A DNA stretch of 11,006 bases from Candidatus Nitrosopumilus sp. (GTDB lineage Archaea > Thermoproteota > Nitrososphaeria > Nitrososphaerales > Nitrosopumilaceae), in NCBI GenBank assembly GCA_030637455.1, contig DAOWGL010000082.1, positions 1 to 11,006 of the forward strand. The letters run 5' to 3'. The translations under genes and the position numbers were made by a program. Below, in pieces: positions 5,037 to 11,006 of the stretch (positions within the stretch are counted from its first letter, which is position 1; each line of letters opens with the position of its first letter). Under the pieces are notes generated by a model. That model searched no databases. It worked only from the letters and a program-made list of their open reading frames with translations, and was not told the DNA's origin.

Positions 5037-5480
5037 TTAGGGATTAGTTTTTGGTAATGTTATTGTAAAAATAGTAGGAGATGTTTTTACTGTAATTATG
5101 CCCCCATGTTGTTCAATTATTGTCTTGCAGATTACAAGCCCCAATCCAGGTCCAGTCTGTTTTGTAGTAAATAAAGGATCAAATATTCTTGAAACGTTAT
5201 CAGGGATTATTCCAGATCCTGAATCTTCAAACTCTATGACAAAATCTTTTTCAGATTCGAATGTTCTAATTAGAATTCTTCCATCATCTTTGTCTATAGC
5301 CTGAATGGCATTAAGTATGAGATTACTAAATACAACTTGGATTTGTTCAGGTCCCCCAAACTCAATCCAATCAAGACATCCACCACAGGGCGTAAACTTG
5401 TCTCTCTCAGACACAACTAGAATGGCATCAAGTTTCTTTTTTCCTGCAGATATTATTGATTGTGATTGCAAGTGTTTCAA
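5037..5480 (-). CDS. histidine kinase ATPase domain only (N-terminally truncated)
   Basis: The product (147 aa from a TTG start) is the HATPase_c catalytic domain of a histidine kinase. Seen: N box NLILNA with N57, G1 box DSGSG (86-90), F box FDPLFTTK (100-107), G2 box GPGLGL (110-115), and the C-terminal HGG...FTITLP strand. The ATP site looks intact. Missing are the phosphoacceptor-His (DHp) helices and any sensor domain. The frame has only seven more codons upstream before a TAA at 5499-5501, and no ATG or GTG among them. The truncation point is about 30 bp from one copy of a 28-bp direct repeat. It could be a functional stand-alone ATPase that acts in trans, or a decaying remnant of a full kinase. 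It follows the TFB gene after 49 bp on the same strand. Confidence 0.7.
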   Translation of the reverse strand: MKHLQSQSIISAGKKKLDAILVVSERDKFTPCGGCLDWIEFGGPEQIQVVFSNLILNAIQAIDKDDGRILIRTFESEKDFVIEFEDSGSGIIPDNVSRIFDPLFTTKQTGPGLGLVICKTIIEQHGGIITVKTSPTIFTITLPKTNP

Positions 5481-5509
5481 AAAATAAATCTTCCAGAGTT
5501 ATTTTCTAA

Positions 5510-5537
5510 TTTCAACCAAAATATTAGACTCAATAAC
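5510..5537 (+). repeat. 28-bp direct repeat, left copy
   Basis: Begins TTTCAACCAAAA and ends GACTCAATAAC; identical to 10059-10086. After a 3-bp difference six more bases match (GTAAAT, 5541-5546). Read on the plus strand it would encode STKILDSIT and a stop, as at the end of the P-loop kinase. Here it contains the TFB stop codon on the minus strand. Confidence 0.9.
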
Positions 5538-6435
5538 GCCGTAAATCCTTGCATCGATTTCTTATTGTAACTTCAGTCACATTCGCAGCTTCTGCCATAT
5601 CTCGTTGAGTCACAGGTATTCTGTTTTTAACACAGGATAGGTATAACGCAGATGCTGCAAGGCCCATTGGTTCCTTCCCGGCTGATTCTTTGCGTTCCTG
5701 TGCATCTTTGAGTATTTTGACTGCATAACGTTTTGTTTTTTCTGTGATCTCTAGTTTACTTGCAATTCTTGCAACACATTGAACAGGATCTACAACTGGC
5801 ACCTTTAGCTCTAATTCGCGATGTATTAATCTGTAACATCTTGTAATGTCTTTTCGTTTAACATTAGATGCATTAGTGATATCTTTTAGTGTTCTAGGTG
5901 TCTCAGCGTCTCTGCATGCAGCATAAAGAGATGCTGCAATTAATGCAGAGATGGAGCGGCCTCTTACAAGACTTTTCTCCAATGCTTTTCTGTAAATGTA
6001 TGATGCTTTTTCGGTTACTGCATTAGAAAGTGAAAGTTTGTCTTTTAGTGTTGATAACTCACTTAATGCTTGTCGGAGGTTTTTATCCGAAGGCGCATTG
6101 ACTTTACTTCTACTATCCCATGTTCTTAATCTTTCAATGGTACTTTTCATAGTAGATGTGAGTGGTTTTCCCGATGAGTCTTTGTTCATTGGACTGATAA
6201 TTGTAGCAAGCCCTCTATCGTGCATCATAAGTGATGTTGGAGCTCCTGTTCTAGTTGGATCTACTCCAGTCTCTTTTTGAAATGATCTCCATTCTGGACC
6301 TGATGCATCTAATTTTTCAGAAATAACATAACCACATTTTGAACAAAATTGTTCACCTGTAACTTCATCAGTTAATAAAGAATTTTTTCCACAACGTAAA
6401 CAGCTAGAATTTGAAAACATTGTTTTTCTCTCCAT
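5530..6435 (-). CDS. tfb: transcription initiation factor B (TFB), first paralogue
   Basis: Archaeal counterpart of TFIIB: it binds TBP-TATA DNA and the BRE and recruits RNA polymerase. Seen: N-terminal zinc ribbon with C12/C15 and C31/C34, B-reader/B-linker GPEWRSFQKETGVDPTRTGAPTSLMMHDRGLATII (split here by canonical and variable parts, residues 46-80), then two cyclin-like repeats (about 117-205 and 213-300) ending in a recognition helix VTEVTIRNR. Length is 301 aa, usual for TFB. Two starts are possible: ATG 6435, or ATG 6420 (residue 6), which has GGAGAG about 9 nt upstream and may be the true one. The last codons run into a 28-bp repeat shared with 10059-10086. It is a paralogue of the TFB at 7035; thaumarchaea often encode several TFBs that choose different promoters. 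Confidence 0.95.
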   Translation of the reverse strand: MERKTMFSNSSCLRCGKNSLLTDEVTGEQFCSKCGYVISEKLDASGPEWRSFQKETGVDPTRTGAPTSLMMHDRGLATIISPMNKDSSGKPLTSTMKSTIERLRTWDSRSKVNAPSDKNLRQALSELSTLKDKLSLSNAVTEKASYIYRKALEKSLVRGRSISALIAASLYAACRDAETPRTLKDITNASNVKRKDITRCYRLIHRELELKVPVVDPVQCVARIASKLEITEKTKRYAVKILKDAQERKESAGKEPMGLAASALYLSCVKNRIPVTQRDMAEAANVTEVTIRNRCKDLRRY

Positions 6436-6512
6436 TACATTTGTACTCTAGTTTCTCTAACACGTTACAATTAGCACTTTTAATCTTAAAAACCACATGT
6501 GTTTTTTAGGAA

Positions 6513-6746
6513 CTAGATTAGTTTAGTTCCACATCTAGAACAATAGTTTCCATCAGAAGGCAACTTACATACTGGACAAATTTTTGTTTTTAGTCCACGT
6601 TGTTTGAATTTAACAAATCTCAGAAAAGGCAAAAAAATAATTGGTAAAAAGAAAAAAGAGATCCCAATTGACCAAAGAAAAAACGATATTGTAAGAGACA
6701 CAATTATTATGATAATTGTAAGTTGCCAGTTTGCTCTGCGCATCAT
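6513..6746 (-). CDS. membrane-anchored zinc-ribbon protein (77 aa)
   Basis: Two hydrophobic segments, about residues 8-24 (LTIIIIIVSLTISFFLW) and 26-42 (IGISFFFLPIIFLPFLR), probably form a hairpin in the membrane. A basic linker (KFKQRGLKTK) follows, then a C-terminal zinc ribbon ICPVCKLPSDGNYCSRCGTKL with C57/C60 and C69/C72. The positive charge after the helices suggests the ribbon faces the cytoplasm. The start ATG (6746, or the next codon at 6743) overlaps the stop of the upstream gene as ATGA, so translation is probably coupled. Short TM-plus-ribbon proteins are common in archaea, but their function is generally unknown. Confidence 0.8.
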   Translation of the reverse strand: MMRRANWQLTIIIIIVSLTISFFLWSIGISFFFLPIIFLPFLRFVKFKQRGLKTKICPVCKLPSDGNYCSRCGTKLI

Positions 6747-6979
6747 GGCTCAAAACTCTTTATGGTTTCACAATTTATGTATCCTGAACAAGCACAAGTA
6801 ACTGTCAATCCCATAGATTCAAAATAATCCATTAATTTCATAACAAGTCTTTGATATTCATCTTTTGCTAAACTAATTTTGTATGTAACATTTAATACAA
6901 TGTATGAGATAGTTACATCAGAAATTATTTTTACTAAATCATGTAGGTTGTTTCGGTCATCAATGTTTTCTTTATACAC
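6743..6979 (-). CDS. small protein of unknown function (78 aa)
   Basis: GTG start at 6979: no ATG or GTG exists between it and an in-frame TAA at 6992-6994, and the next Met is residue 47. The protein has mixed helices and strands: an acidic N-terminus (YKENIDDRNNLHDL), a hydrophobic strand-like middle (DVTISYIVLNVTYKISLAKDEY), a helix (QRLVMKLMDYFESMG) and an end with three Cys (TVTCACSGYINCETIKSFEP). The Cys could bind a metal or form a disulfide, but they do not fit a standard motif. The stop overlaps the start of the membrane zinc-ribbon gene by 4 nt, so the two form a pair. It diverges from the second TFB across 55 bp, so the two may share control. Family not recognised. Confidence 0.65.
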   Translation of the reverse strand: MYKENIDDRNNLHDLVKIISDVTISYIVLNVTYKISLAKDEYQRLVMKLMDYFESMGLTVTCACSGYINCETIKSFEP

Positions 6980-7011
6980 AAAAGTTACCTGTTACAATTT
7001 GTTTTTATTGA

Positions 7012-7032
7012 ATGGAGGATAACAATAGTTAA
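7012..7032 (+). other. six-codon upstream ORF before the second TFB
   Basis: ATGGAGGATAACAATAGTTAA ends 2 nt before the GTG start. The GGAGG inside it could serve as a ribosome binding site, although it is about 16 nt from the GTG, longer than usual. The first TFB begins with a similar ATGGAGAGAAAAACAATG, so the leaders of the two paralogues look related. Confidence 0.4.
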
Positions 7033-7034
7033 CA

Positions 7035-7949
7035 GTGATAGAAAATTATTCAAATGATTATGATGTCAAGTGTGAACTAGACACTTGCAAAACCTATCCT
7101 GCAATTACAGATTCTGAAAGGGGTGAAATTGTTTGTGGGGGATGCGGTCTTATCTTAGCGGATAGCATGTCTAATACATCACATGAAAATAATGGTCACA
7201 GTTCAGAAGATTTTATGAAATTAGCAAGAACAGGTCCTGGCATGTCATTGGCAATGCATGATGGGGGATTGTCAACCATAATTGGAACAAATAAAGATTC
7301 TACTGGAAAAGTATTGTCTGGAAAAATAAAATATGAATTCAATAGATTACGAACATGGGATCAGCGAAGTAAATCAAGAAATGCGGTTACTTTCAGCAAG
7401 GCATTTACTTTGATGAATGGAATGAAAACAAAATTGGGACTTTCAAATCCCATTGTAGAAAATGCTGCATATATCTATAGAAAAGCAGTAGGTGCAAAGC
7501 TTACTAGAGGTAGAACTACCGTTTCACTAGTCTCAGCATCAGTATATGCTGCCTGTAGAGAAAACAACATACCAAGAACATTAGATGATATTGCAAAAGC
7601 TGGAAATGTTGAAAAAAGAACACTTTCTAGAGATTTTCGAACTATAATCAATAAGCTTGGATTGAATCTTAATCAATATGATACTACTTCATTTATCTCA
7701 AAAATCTCAAACAACATGAATTTAAAGGAAAAAACAAAGCGAGATGCATTTGACATACTAAGACGCTGTGAAAAAGAACAGATTACTGCTGGAAAGCACC
7801 CTGTTGGCCAGGCTGCTGCATCATTGTATATTTCATGTATAATGAATGGTGAAAAAATTAGTCAAAAAAAGTTTGCAGCAGAATCAGGAGTAAGTGATGT
7901 TACAATTAGAAACAGAACAGCATTAATTACAAAAACACTCAAACTATAA
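7035..7949 (+). CDS. tfb: transcription initiation factor B (TFB), divergent second paralogue
   Basis: A 304-aa TFB. The cyclin core is well kept: first repeat about 118-205 (NPIVENAAYIYRKA, RGRTTVSLVSASVYAACR), second about 215-300 ending SGVSDVTIRNR. The N-terminus differs from the first TFB. The zinc ribbon has spacing C13-x4-C18 and C34/C37 instead of the usual CxxC in the first pair. The GPEWR-type B-reader start is missing, replaced by a polar NNGHSSEDFMKLARTGPGMSL before the conserved LAMHDGGLSTII. These changes touch the parts that contact polymerase and the start site, so promoter or initiation behaviour may differ. Start is GTG 7035, just after an in-frame TAG at 7026-7028. A six-codon upstream ORF (ATG 7012, TAA 7030-7032) ends two bases before it. 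Confidence 0.93.
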   Translation: MIENYSNDYDVKCELDTCKTYPAITDSERGEIVCGGCGLILADSMSNTSHENNGHSSEDFMKLARTGPGMSLAMHDGGLSTIIGTNKDSTGKVLSGKIKYEFNRLRTWDQRSKSRNAVTFSKAFTLMNGMKTKLGLSNPIVENAAYIYRKAVGAKLTRGRTTVSLVSASVYAACRENNIPRTLDDIAKAGNVEKRTLSRDFRTIINKLGLNLNQYDTTSFISKISNNMNLKEKTKRDAFDILRRCEKEQITAGKHPVGQAAASLYISCIMNGEKISQKKFAAESGVSDVTIRNRTALITKTLKL

Positions 7950-8016
7950 ACTTGTAATTGAATTAGATATCTATTTTCACATTAGATATTCTAATAAGAT
8001 AAAATCATGAGATTAC

Positions 8017-9177
8017 TCAAGTTTTTGAGTGCATGCTTTGAAAATAATTTTGTCTTTCACTAGCAATAGTAAGTAGATCAGTTTTGCTTATTACTCCCAA
8101 CAATTTGTCATGAATATCACAAACAAACACTTTACCCTGTCGTTTTTTCATCATTTGCATAATTGCATCATCTATTTTTGCATCAGGATTAAAAATTATC
8201 AAATTCTTTTTTGACATCATGATATCTTGTACATTCTTTTCATTTCTCTTGTTCTCTTCAACTTTTAATGTATCTGTATTTTTGATCAGTCCTAAAAGAA
8301 TTCCATTATCATCAACTACAGGCAATTCACTCTTGAGATGCATTTGAAAATAATCTAATGTTTTTTGAATGCTAAAGGAACTTTTTATGGAAATAATTTG
8401 GGTTTCCATTACATCTTTTGCTACGACATTTTGGAGCAGATGTTCTATCTCCACATAGTACTGGTAGGACTTTACACCTGAATGTAGGAACCAACCAATA
8501 ACCATAATCCAAATGCCGCCTATAGTATTTCCTACAAATAGAGAAACAGCACCTATGCCCATAAAAAAATACGAAAAAATTATTCCAATTGTGGTTGATG
8601 TTTTTGTTGCTTTGTAAAAATCCCCGTTTACTCTAAACAATATAGAACGTAAAATCCTTCCACCATCAAGTGGAAATGCAGGAATCATGTTGAATATACC
8701 AAGCAAAAGATTGATGATTACTCCATAAAACATGATGGCTTCTATCGGAGATAATTGAATATTCTCAAATGAAGTAAATTCAAATCCTCTTAAAGAAAAT
8801 AATAAAATTGCAAAAATACCCGATATTATAAAACTCGTAATAGGTCCAACTATAGCTATTGAGAATTCTTTATGAGCACTTTTTGGCTCTTTTGAAATAT
8901 CAGACACCCCACCAAAAATAAAGAGAGTTATGCTCTTTACTGGAATACCGTATTTTTGGGACATGAATGAATGAGACAATTCATGTAGTAAAATTGAAAA
9001 AAACACAAGTACAGTAGAAATAATGCCTAAAACCCAATAACCTGTTTCATTCAAATCATGAACATATTGGGGCATAAAATAAGTAGAAATGGTCCAAGCT
9101 AAAAGAACAAATGCAACTATTATTGTAAAATGTAGTCGTATTCCTATACCGCTTATTTTTCCTACTTGAAGTGACAA
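8017..9177 (-). CDS. M50 site-2 protease with C-terminal CBS pair
   Basis: Intramembrane zinc metalloprotease that cleaves membrane-bound regulators. Numbering from the TTG at 9177: HELSH zinc motif at 65-69 inside a hydrophobic segment, third ligand motif NMIPAFPLDGG at 163-173 (Asp171), about six membrane segments, then two CBS domains (about 254-307 and 316-372) that in this family sense adenine nucleotides. Start choice: the frame extends to an ATG at 9321, but the first 48 codons do not look like the family. TTG 9177 gives a product beginning SLQVGKISGIGIRLHFT, as expected for S2P-like enzymes, and has AGATTAAATC 28 nt upstream. The ATG at 9321 would also leave only 4 bp to the divergent gene at 9326. 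Convergent with the TFB upstream of it in the window. Confidence 0.88.
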   Translation of the reverse strand: MSLQVGKISGIGIRLHFTIIVAFVLLAWTISTYFMPQYVHDLNETGYWVLGIISTVLVFFSILLHELSHSFMSQKYGIPVKSITLFIFGGVSDISKEPKSAHKEFSIAIVGPITSFIISGIFAILLFSLRGFEFTSFENIQLSPIEAIMFYGVIINLLLGIFNMIPAFPLDGGRILRSILFRVNGDFYKATKTSTTIGIIFSYFFMGIGAVSLFVGNTIGGIWIMVIGWFLHSGVKSYQYYVEIEHLLQNVVAKDVMETQIISIKSSFSIQKTLDYFQMHLKSELPVVDDNGILLGLIKNTDTLKVEENKRNEKNVQDIMMSKKNLIIFNPDAKIDDAIMQMMKKRQGKVFVCDIHDKLLGVISKTDLLTIASERQNYFQSMHSKT

Positions 9178-9200
9178 TTGTGTACTGGTAAAAACATCTA

Positions 9201-9210
9201 GATTTAATCT
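9201..9210 (-). promoter_or_regulatory. TATA box supporting the protease start at 9177
   Basis: AGATTAAATC on the minus strand is centred about 28 nt before the TTG at 9177. It would fall inside the coding region if translation began at 9321. Confidence 0.5.
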
Positions 9211-9294
9211 GCCTTCATGATTTTCAAAAGTAATATTCACATTGTAAGACAATGTGTACTCAGTCATCAACCAAAACTGATAATCATACATTGG

Positions 9295-9304
9295 TTTAAA
9301 ATTC
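9295..9304 (+). promoter_or_regulatory. TATA box of the 73-aa gene
   Basis: TTTAAAATTC lies about 25-29 nt before the ATG at 9326, fitting a leaderless mRNA. Confidence 0.5.
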
Positions 9305-9325
9305 AATTTTTCTTCACACATAACA

Positions 9326-9547
9326 ATGACAGAACTATGTTTGAACGATAACTGCTACAACAGTGTACATCAGATTACAAAAACATTGGAATTTTTATCC
9401 CATGCAGACAAATACATAGAAGATGCAAAAAAGGCAGGAGATTCAGAAGCTGAAAAAGTTTGGAATACAATAAAAGCCGACAGACAAAAACATGCAGAGA
9501 TGTTAAAAGGACTAATTGTAGCAGAGGTAAAAAACGACAAATTCTAG
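9326..9547 (+). CDS. small helical protein, possibly ferritin-like half-bundle (73 aa)
   Basis: ATG start with a TATA-like box about 27 nt upstream. After an N-terminal CLNDNC stretch (Cys5, Cys10) the protein is nearly all helix: VHQITKTLEFLSHADKYIEDAKKAG, then a second helix SEAEKVWNTIKADRQKHAEMLKGLIVAEV. A helix carrying Glu, Asp and His in this arrangement (ExxxxxxDxxxHxEM-like) resembles one metal-ligand helix of a ferritin/rubrerythrin bundle, but a single 73-aa chain has too few helices for a complete site and would need to dimerise. This is a weak structural analogy; the family is not recognised. A T-rich stretch follows and also serves as promoter for the kinase gene. Confidence 0.65.
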   Translation: MTELCLNDNCYNSVHQITKTLEFLSHADKYIEDAKKAGDSEAEKVWNTIKADRQKHAEMLKGLIVAEVKNDKF

Positions 9548-9550
9548 CCA

Positions 9551-9570
9551 TTTTTATTTTTTTATACGTA
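9551..9570 (+). promoter_or_regulatory. T-rich terminator overlapping the TATA box of the kinase gene
   Basis: TTTTTATTTTTTTATACGTA: the T-runs can end the 73-aa transcript, and TTTTTATAC is centred about 27 nt before the ATG at 9590. Confidence 0.5.
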
Positions 9571-9589
9571 AGATATTGAATGATTTGTT

Positions 9590-10093
9590 ATGATGGTAAT
9601 TGTTTGTGGATTGCCTGGTAGTGGTAAAACCACTTTTGCAAAAAAACTCTCTCCATCGATTAATGCCATTGTTTTATCTACGGATAAAATTAGGAAGGAG
9701 TTAATTGCATCACCTACATATGGAAAAGGTGAACGAAGACTCATTTATGATGTAATGATACTATTAGCAAAATATCTCTATGATTCAGGTATAAATTGTA
9801 TCCTTGATGCTACTTTCAATAGAGAAGAGTCTAGAATAGAAGTTAAGAAAAAATTAGGAATTCCAGACAAGGAATTTTTTGTGATAGAATGTATGTGTCC
9901 AGAAAATATTATAATTTCTCGTATAAAAGAACGGAAAAATGATTATTCAGATGCAAATGTTGAGGTTTATCAAAAAATGAAAAAAATTTATGAACCTGTA
10001 CAAGAAAAACATATTACAATTGACACTACATTAGATCCTGAAAAGAATGCAAAAATAGTTTCAACCAAAATATTAGACTCAATAACATTGTAA
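9590..10093 (+). CDS. P-loop kinase, AAA_33/predicted kinase type (167 aa)
   Basis: Small-molecule or RNA kinase of the P-loop superfamily. Seen: Walker A GLPGSGKT (residues 7-14), LSTDKIRKEL with Asp32 where this superfamily places the substrate-contacting Asp, Walker-B-like ILDATF with Asp73, and a lid-like ISRIKERKNDYSD with Arg111 and Arg115. The same architecture is found in gluconate-kinase-like, zeta-toxin-like and archaeal seryl-tRNA kinase-related proteins, so the substrate cannot be named. At 167 aa it is near the short end of the family, without an added domain. ATG at 9590, with another at 9593. The TATA-like TTTTTATAC is about 27 nt upstream. Its last ten codons lie in a 28-bp repeat found also at 5510-5537. 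Confidence 0.85.
   Translation: MMVIVCGLPGSGKTTFAKKLSPSINAIVLSTDKIRKELIASPTYGKGERRLIYDVMILLAKYLYDSGINCILDATFNREESRIEVKKKLGIPDKEFFVIECMCPENIIISRIKERKNDYSDANVEVYQKMKKIYEPVQEKHITIDTTLDPEKNAKIVSTKILDSITL
10059..10086 (+). repeat. 28-bp direct repeat, right copy
   Basis: Perfect match to 5510-5537, in the same orientation, 4,549 bp away. Here it encodes the STKILDSIT end of the P-loop kinase, with GTAAAT after a 3-bp difference, including the stop. Confidence 0.9.
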
Positions 10094-10166
10094 ATGTCTA
10101 CACTGAAAAAATTTTTGGGTTTGCAGAAGGTATGATATTATAAAATCACGATTGAAAATCATAGTA

Positions 10167-10178
10167 CATATTATAATT
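10167..10178 (+). promoter_or_regulatory. TATA box of the CBS-zinc-finger gene
   Basis: CATATTATAATT is centred about 27 nt before the ATG at 10200. A second TATA-like GATATTATAAAATC lies at 10133-10146. Confidence 0.55.
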
Positions 10179-10199
10179 GAAAATAAATGAATTCTAATT

Positions 10200-10775
10200 A
10201 TGAGTCTAGAATTACCTATAACAGATTATATCGATACTCATCTTAACACCATCTCTAATCAGACCCTCATTACTGAAGCAGGACAGAAAATGATGGAACT
10301 GGGCGTAGACAGTGTGCTTGTTTTAGAAGACAATGAGATTTCAGGCATAGTGACCCAGTTAGACATTATGAAAGCAATTTCTAAAAACTTAAAAATTTCA
10401 GACCCAGTCCAATCAATAACGTCAAAACCTCTTATTACAATTACCAATACTGCAAATGTTGGACAGGCAATAAAGGTGATGAGAGAAAACAACATACGAA
10501 GACTAGTTGTAAAAAAAGATTCTAAAGCAATAGGTACCATTACACAAAAAAAGATTTTTGGAAGTCGTTATAGTAATGCATTTGAAATTCCTGAACTGGA
10601 AATGCCTGAAAAGATCAAATGCCCATACTGCTCATCACTTTTTCAGAAAAAAGGTGAATTATCAAAGCACATAGATCAGATTCATATTGGATATGGTGTT
10701 TTTCAAGGAAATTTTTCTAAAGCCGATGATTTAGGAAGTATAAGTGCTCCAAGTGATTATCCAAAATCATTATAA
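10200..10775 (+). CDS. CBS-domain pair fused to a C2H2 zinc finger (191 aa)
   Basis: Two CBS domains (about residues 5-62 and 68-122; e.g. DSVLVLEDNEISGIVTQLDIM and NIRRLVVKKDSKAIGTITQ) are followed by a linker and a zinc finger CPYC-x12-H-x4-H (C141, C144, H157, H162), then a polar C-terminal tail to residue 191. CBS pairs bind AMP, ATP or similar ligands and act as energy sensors. The finger has the classical C2H2 spacing with the expected hydrophobic residues (Phe148, Leu154) and could bind DNA, RNA or protein. Read together, this suggests a ligand-controlled nucleic-acid or adaptor protein, which is inference. Start ATG 10200 is supported by a TATA-like element about 26 nt upstream. An ATG at 10187 is in another frame. 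It is a soluble cytoplasmic protein. Confidence 0.85.
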   Translation: MSLELPITDYIDTHLNTISNQTLITEAGQKMMELGVDSVLVLEDNEISGIVTQLDIMKAISKNLKISDPVQSITSKPLITITNTANVGQAIKVMRENNIRRLVVKKDSKAIGTITQKKIFGSRYSNAFEIPELEMPEKIKCPYCSSLFQKKGELSKHIDQIHIGYGVFQGNFSKADDLGSISAPSDYPKSL

Positions 10776-10786
10776 TTTTTTAATTT
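10774..10786 (+). terminator. T-rich end after the CBS-zinc-finger gene
   Basis: TAATTTTTTAATT overlaps the stop codon; a plausible T-run terminator. The remaining sequence to 11006 is AT-rich. It contains a short CGATT/AATCG inverted repeat near 10959-10971 and repeated TTTTTG motifs, with no supported gene. Confidence 0.35.
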
Positions 10787-11006
10787 ATTGTGGAATCACC
10801 GTTATGAAAAAAGAAATTATGTATTATTGTATAAAGTCTAATAGTTTCTAATCTGCGGTGAGCCACTGTGATATGCATCAATCTCAAGTACCGTTAATAC
10901 AAAAAAGATACATATGTTATTTGATTGTGTGAATTGATTTTTATTTTTGATTCCAACGATTAAAAATCGATTTGTTTTTGGCATTGTTTTTGATTTAGTT
11001 TTGCAT

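Noticed and set aside
5996..6280. 94-aa ORF on the plus strand
   Set aside because: Fully antisense to the conserved cyclin and linker region of the first TFB; no family-like pattern.
7555..10499. 16-bp identity (AGAGAAAACAACATAC) between the second TFB and the CBS-zinc-finger gene
   Set aside because: Both copies encode a short R-E-N-N-I stretch in conserved domains; similar codons explain it better than a mobile repeat.
10259..10540. 93-aa ORF on the minus strand
   Set aside because: Antisense to the two CBS domains of the gene at 10200.
10846..11005. Open minus-strand frame at the right edge
   Set aside because: About 50 codons of unremarkable composition with no recognisable motif; could be chance in AT-rich DNA.

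Overview
The window looks like chromosomal DNA of an ammonia-oxidising marine archaeon (Nitrososphaerota/Thaumarchaeota, Nitrosopumilus-like). The evidence is AT-rich DNA, two transcription factor B (TFB) genes, an archaeal tRNA m1A methyltransferase, a site-2 protease with CBS domains, several tiny zinc-ribbon proteins, and TATA-like boxes about 25-30 nt ahead of start codons, which implies mostly leaderless mRNAs. No tRNA, rRNA, CRISPR array, transposase or integrase was seen.

Layout. 1-882 (minus): TrmI-type tRNA methyltransferase, running off the left edge with a Lys/Thr/Ser repeat tail. 887-2042: a stretch with inverted repeats (987-1109), a 35-residue single-helix membrane microprotein (1181-1288), a possible acidic micro-ORF on the other strand, and two small genes (1576 and 1815). 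The plus-strand genes at 1181, 1576 and 1815 share one promoter motif at almost constant spacing. 2043-2483: no confident gene, but a possible C/D-box-like RNA and a structured stretch ending in a hairpin plus seven Ts. 2484-3913: four small plus-strand genes, two of them Cys-rich zinc proteins. 3915-5480 (minus): a CheY-like response regulator with an unassigned C-terminal domain and a histidine kinase reduced to its ATPase domain. They are separated by 528 bp that holds a perfect 11-bp palindrome and a 10-bp hairpin closed by a UUCG tetraloop.

5530-7949: two TFB paralogues pointing away from each other around a pair of overlapping small genes (78 aa, and a membrane-anchored zinc ribbon). 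The second TFB has an altered zinc ribbon and B-reader. 8017-9177 (minus): M50 site-2 protease with two CBS domains. 9326-10093: a 73-aa helical protein and a P-loop kinase. 10200-10775: a CBS pair fused to a classical C2H2 zinc finger. 10776-11006 holds no supported gene.

Functionally the window is dominated by signalling and gene control: response regulator, kinase ATPase domain, two promoter-selecting TFBs, a membrane protease that may release regulators, and two CBS energy-sensor proteins. The most unexpected structural signal is a perfect 28-bp direct repeat, 4,549 bp apart. One copy lies in the last codons of the P-loop kinase. The other overlaps the 3' end of the first TFB, just upstream of the truncated histidine kinase. 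The repeat bounds a block holding both TFBs, the protease and the kinase, and suggests a past insertion, duplication or recombination.
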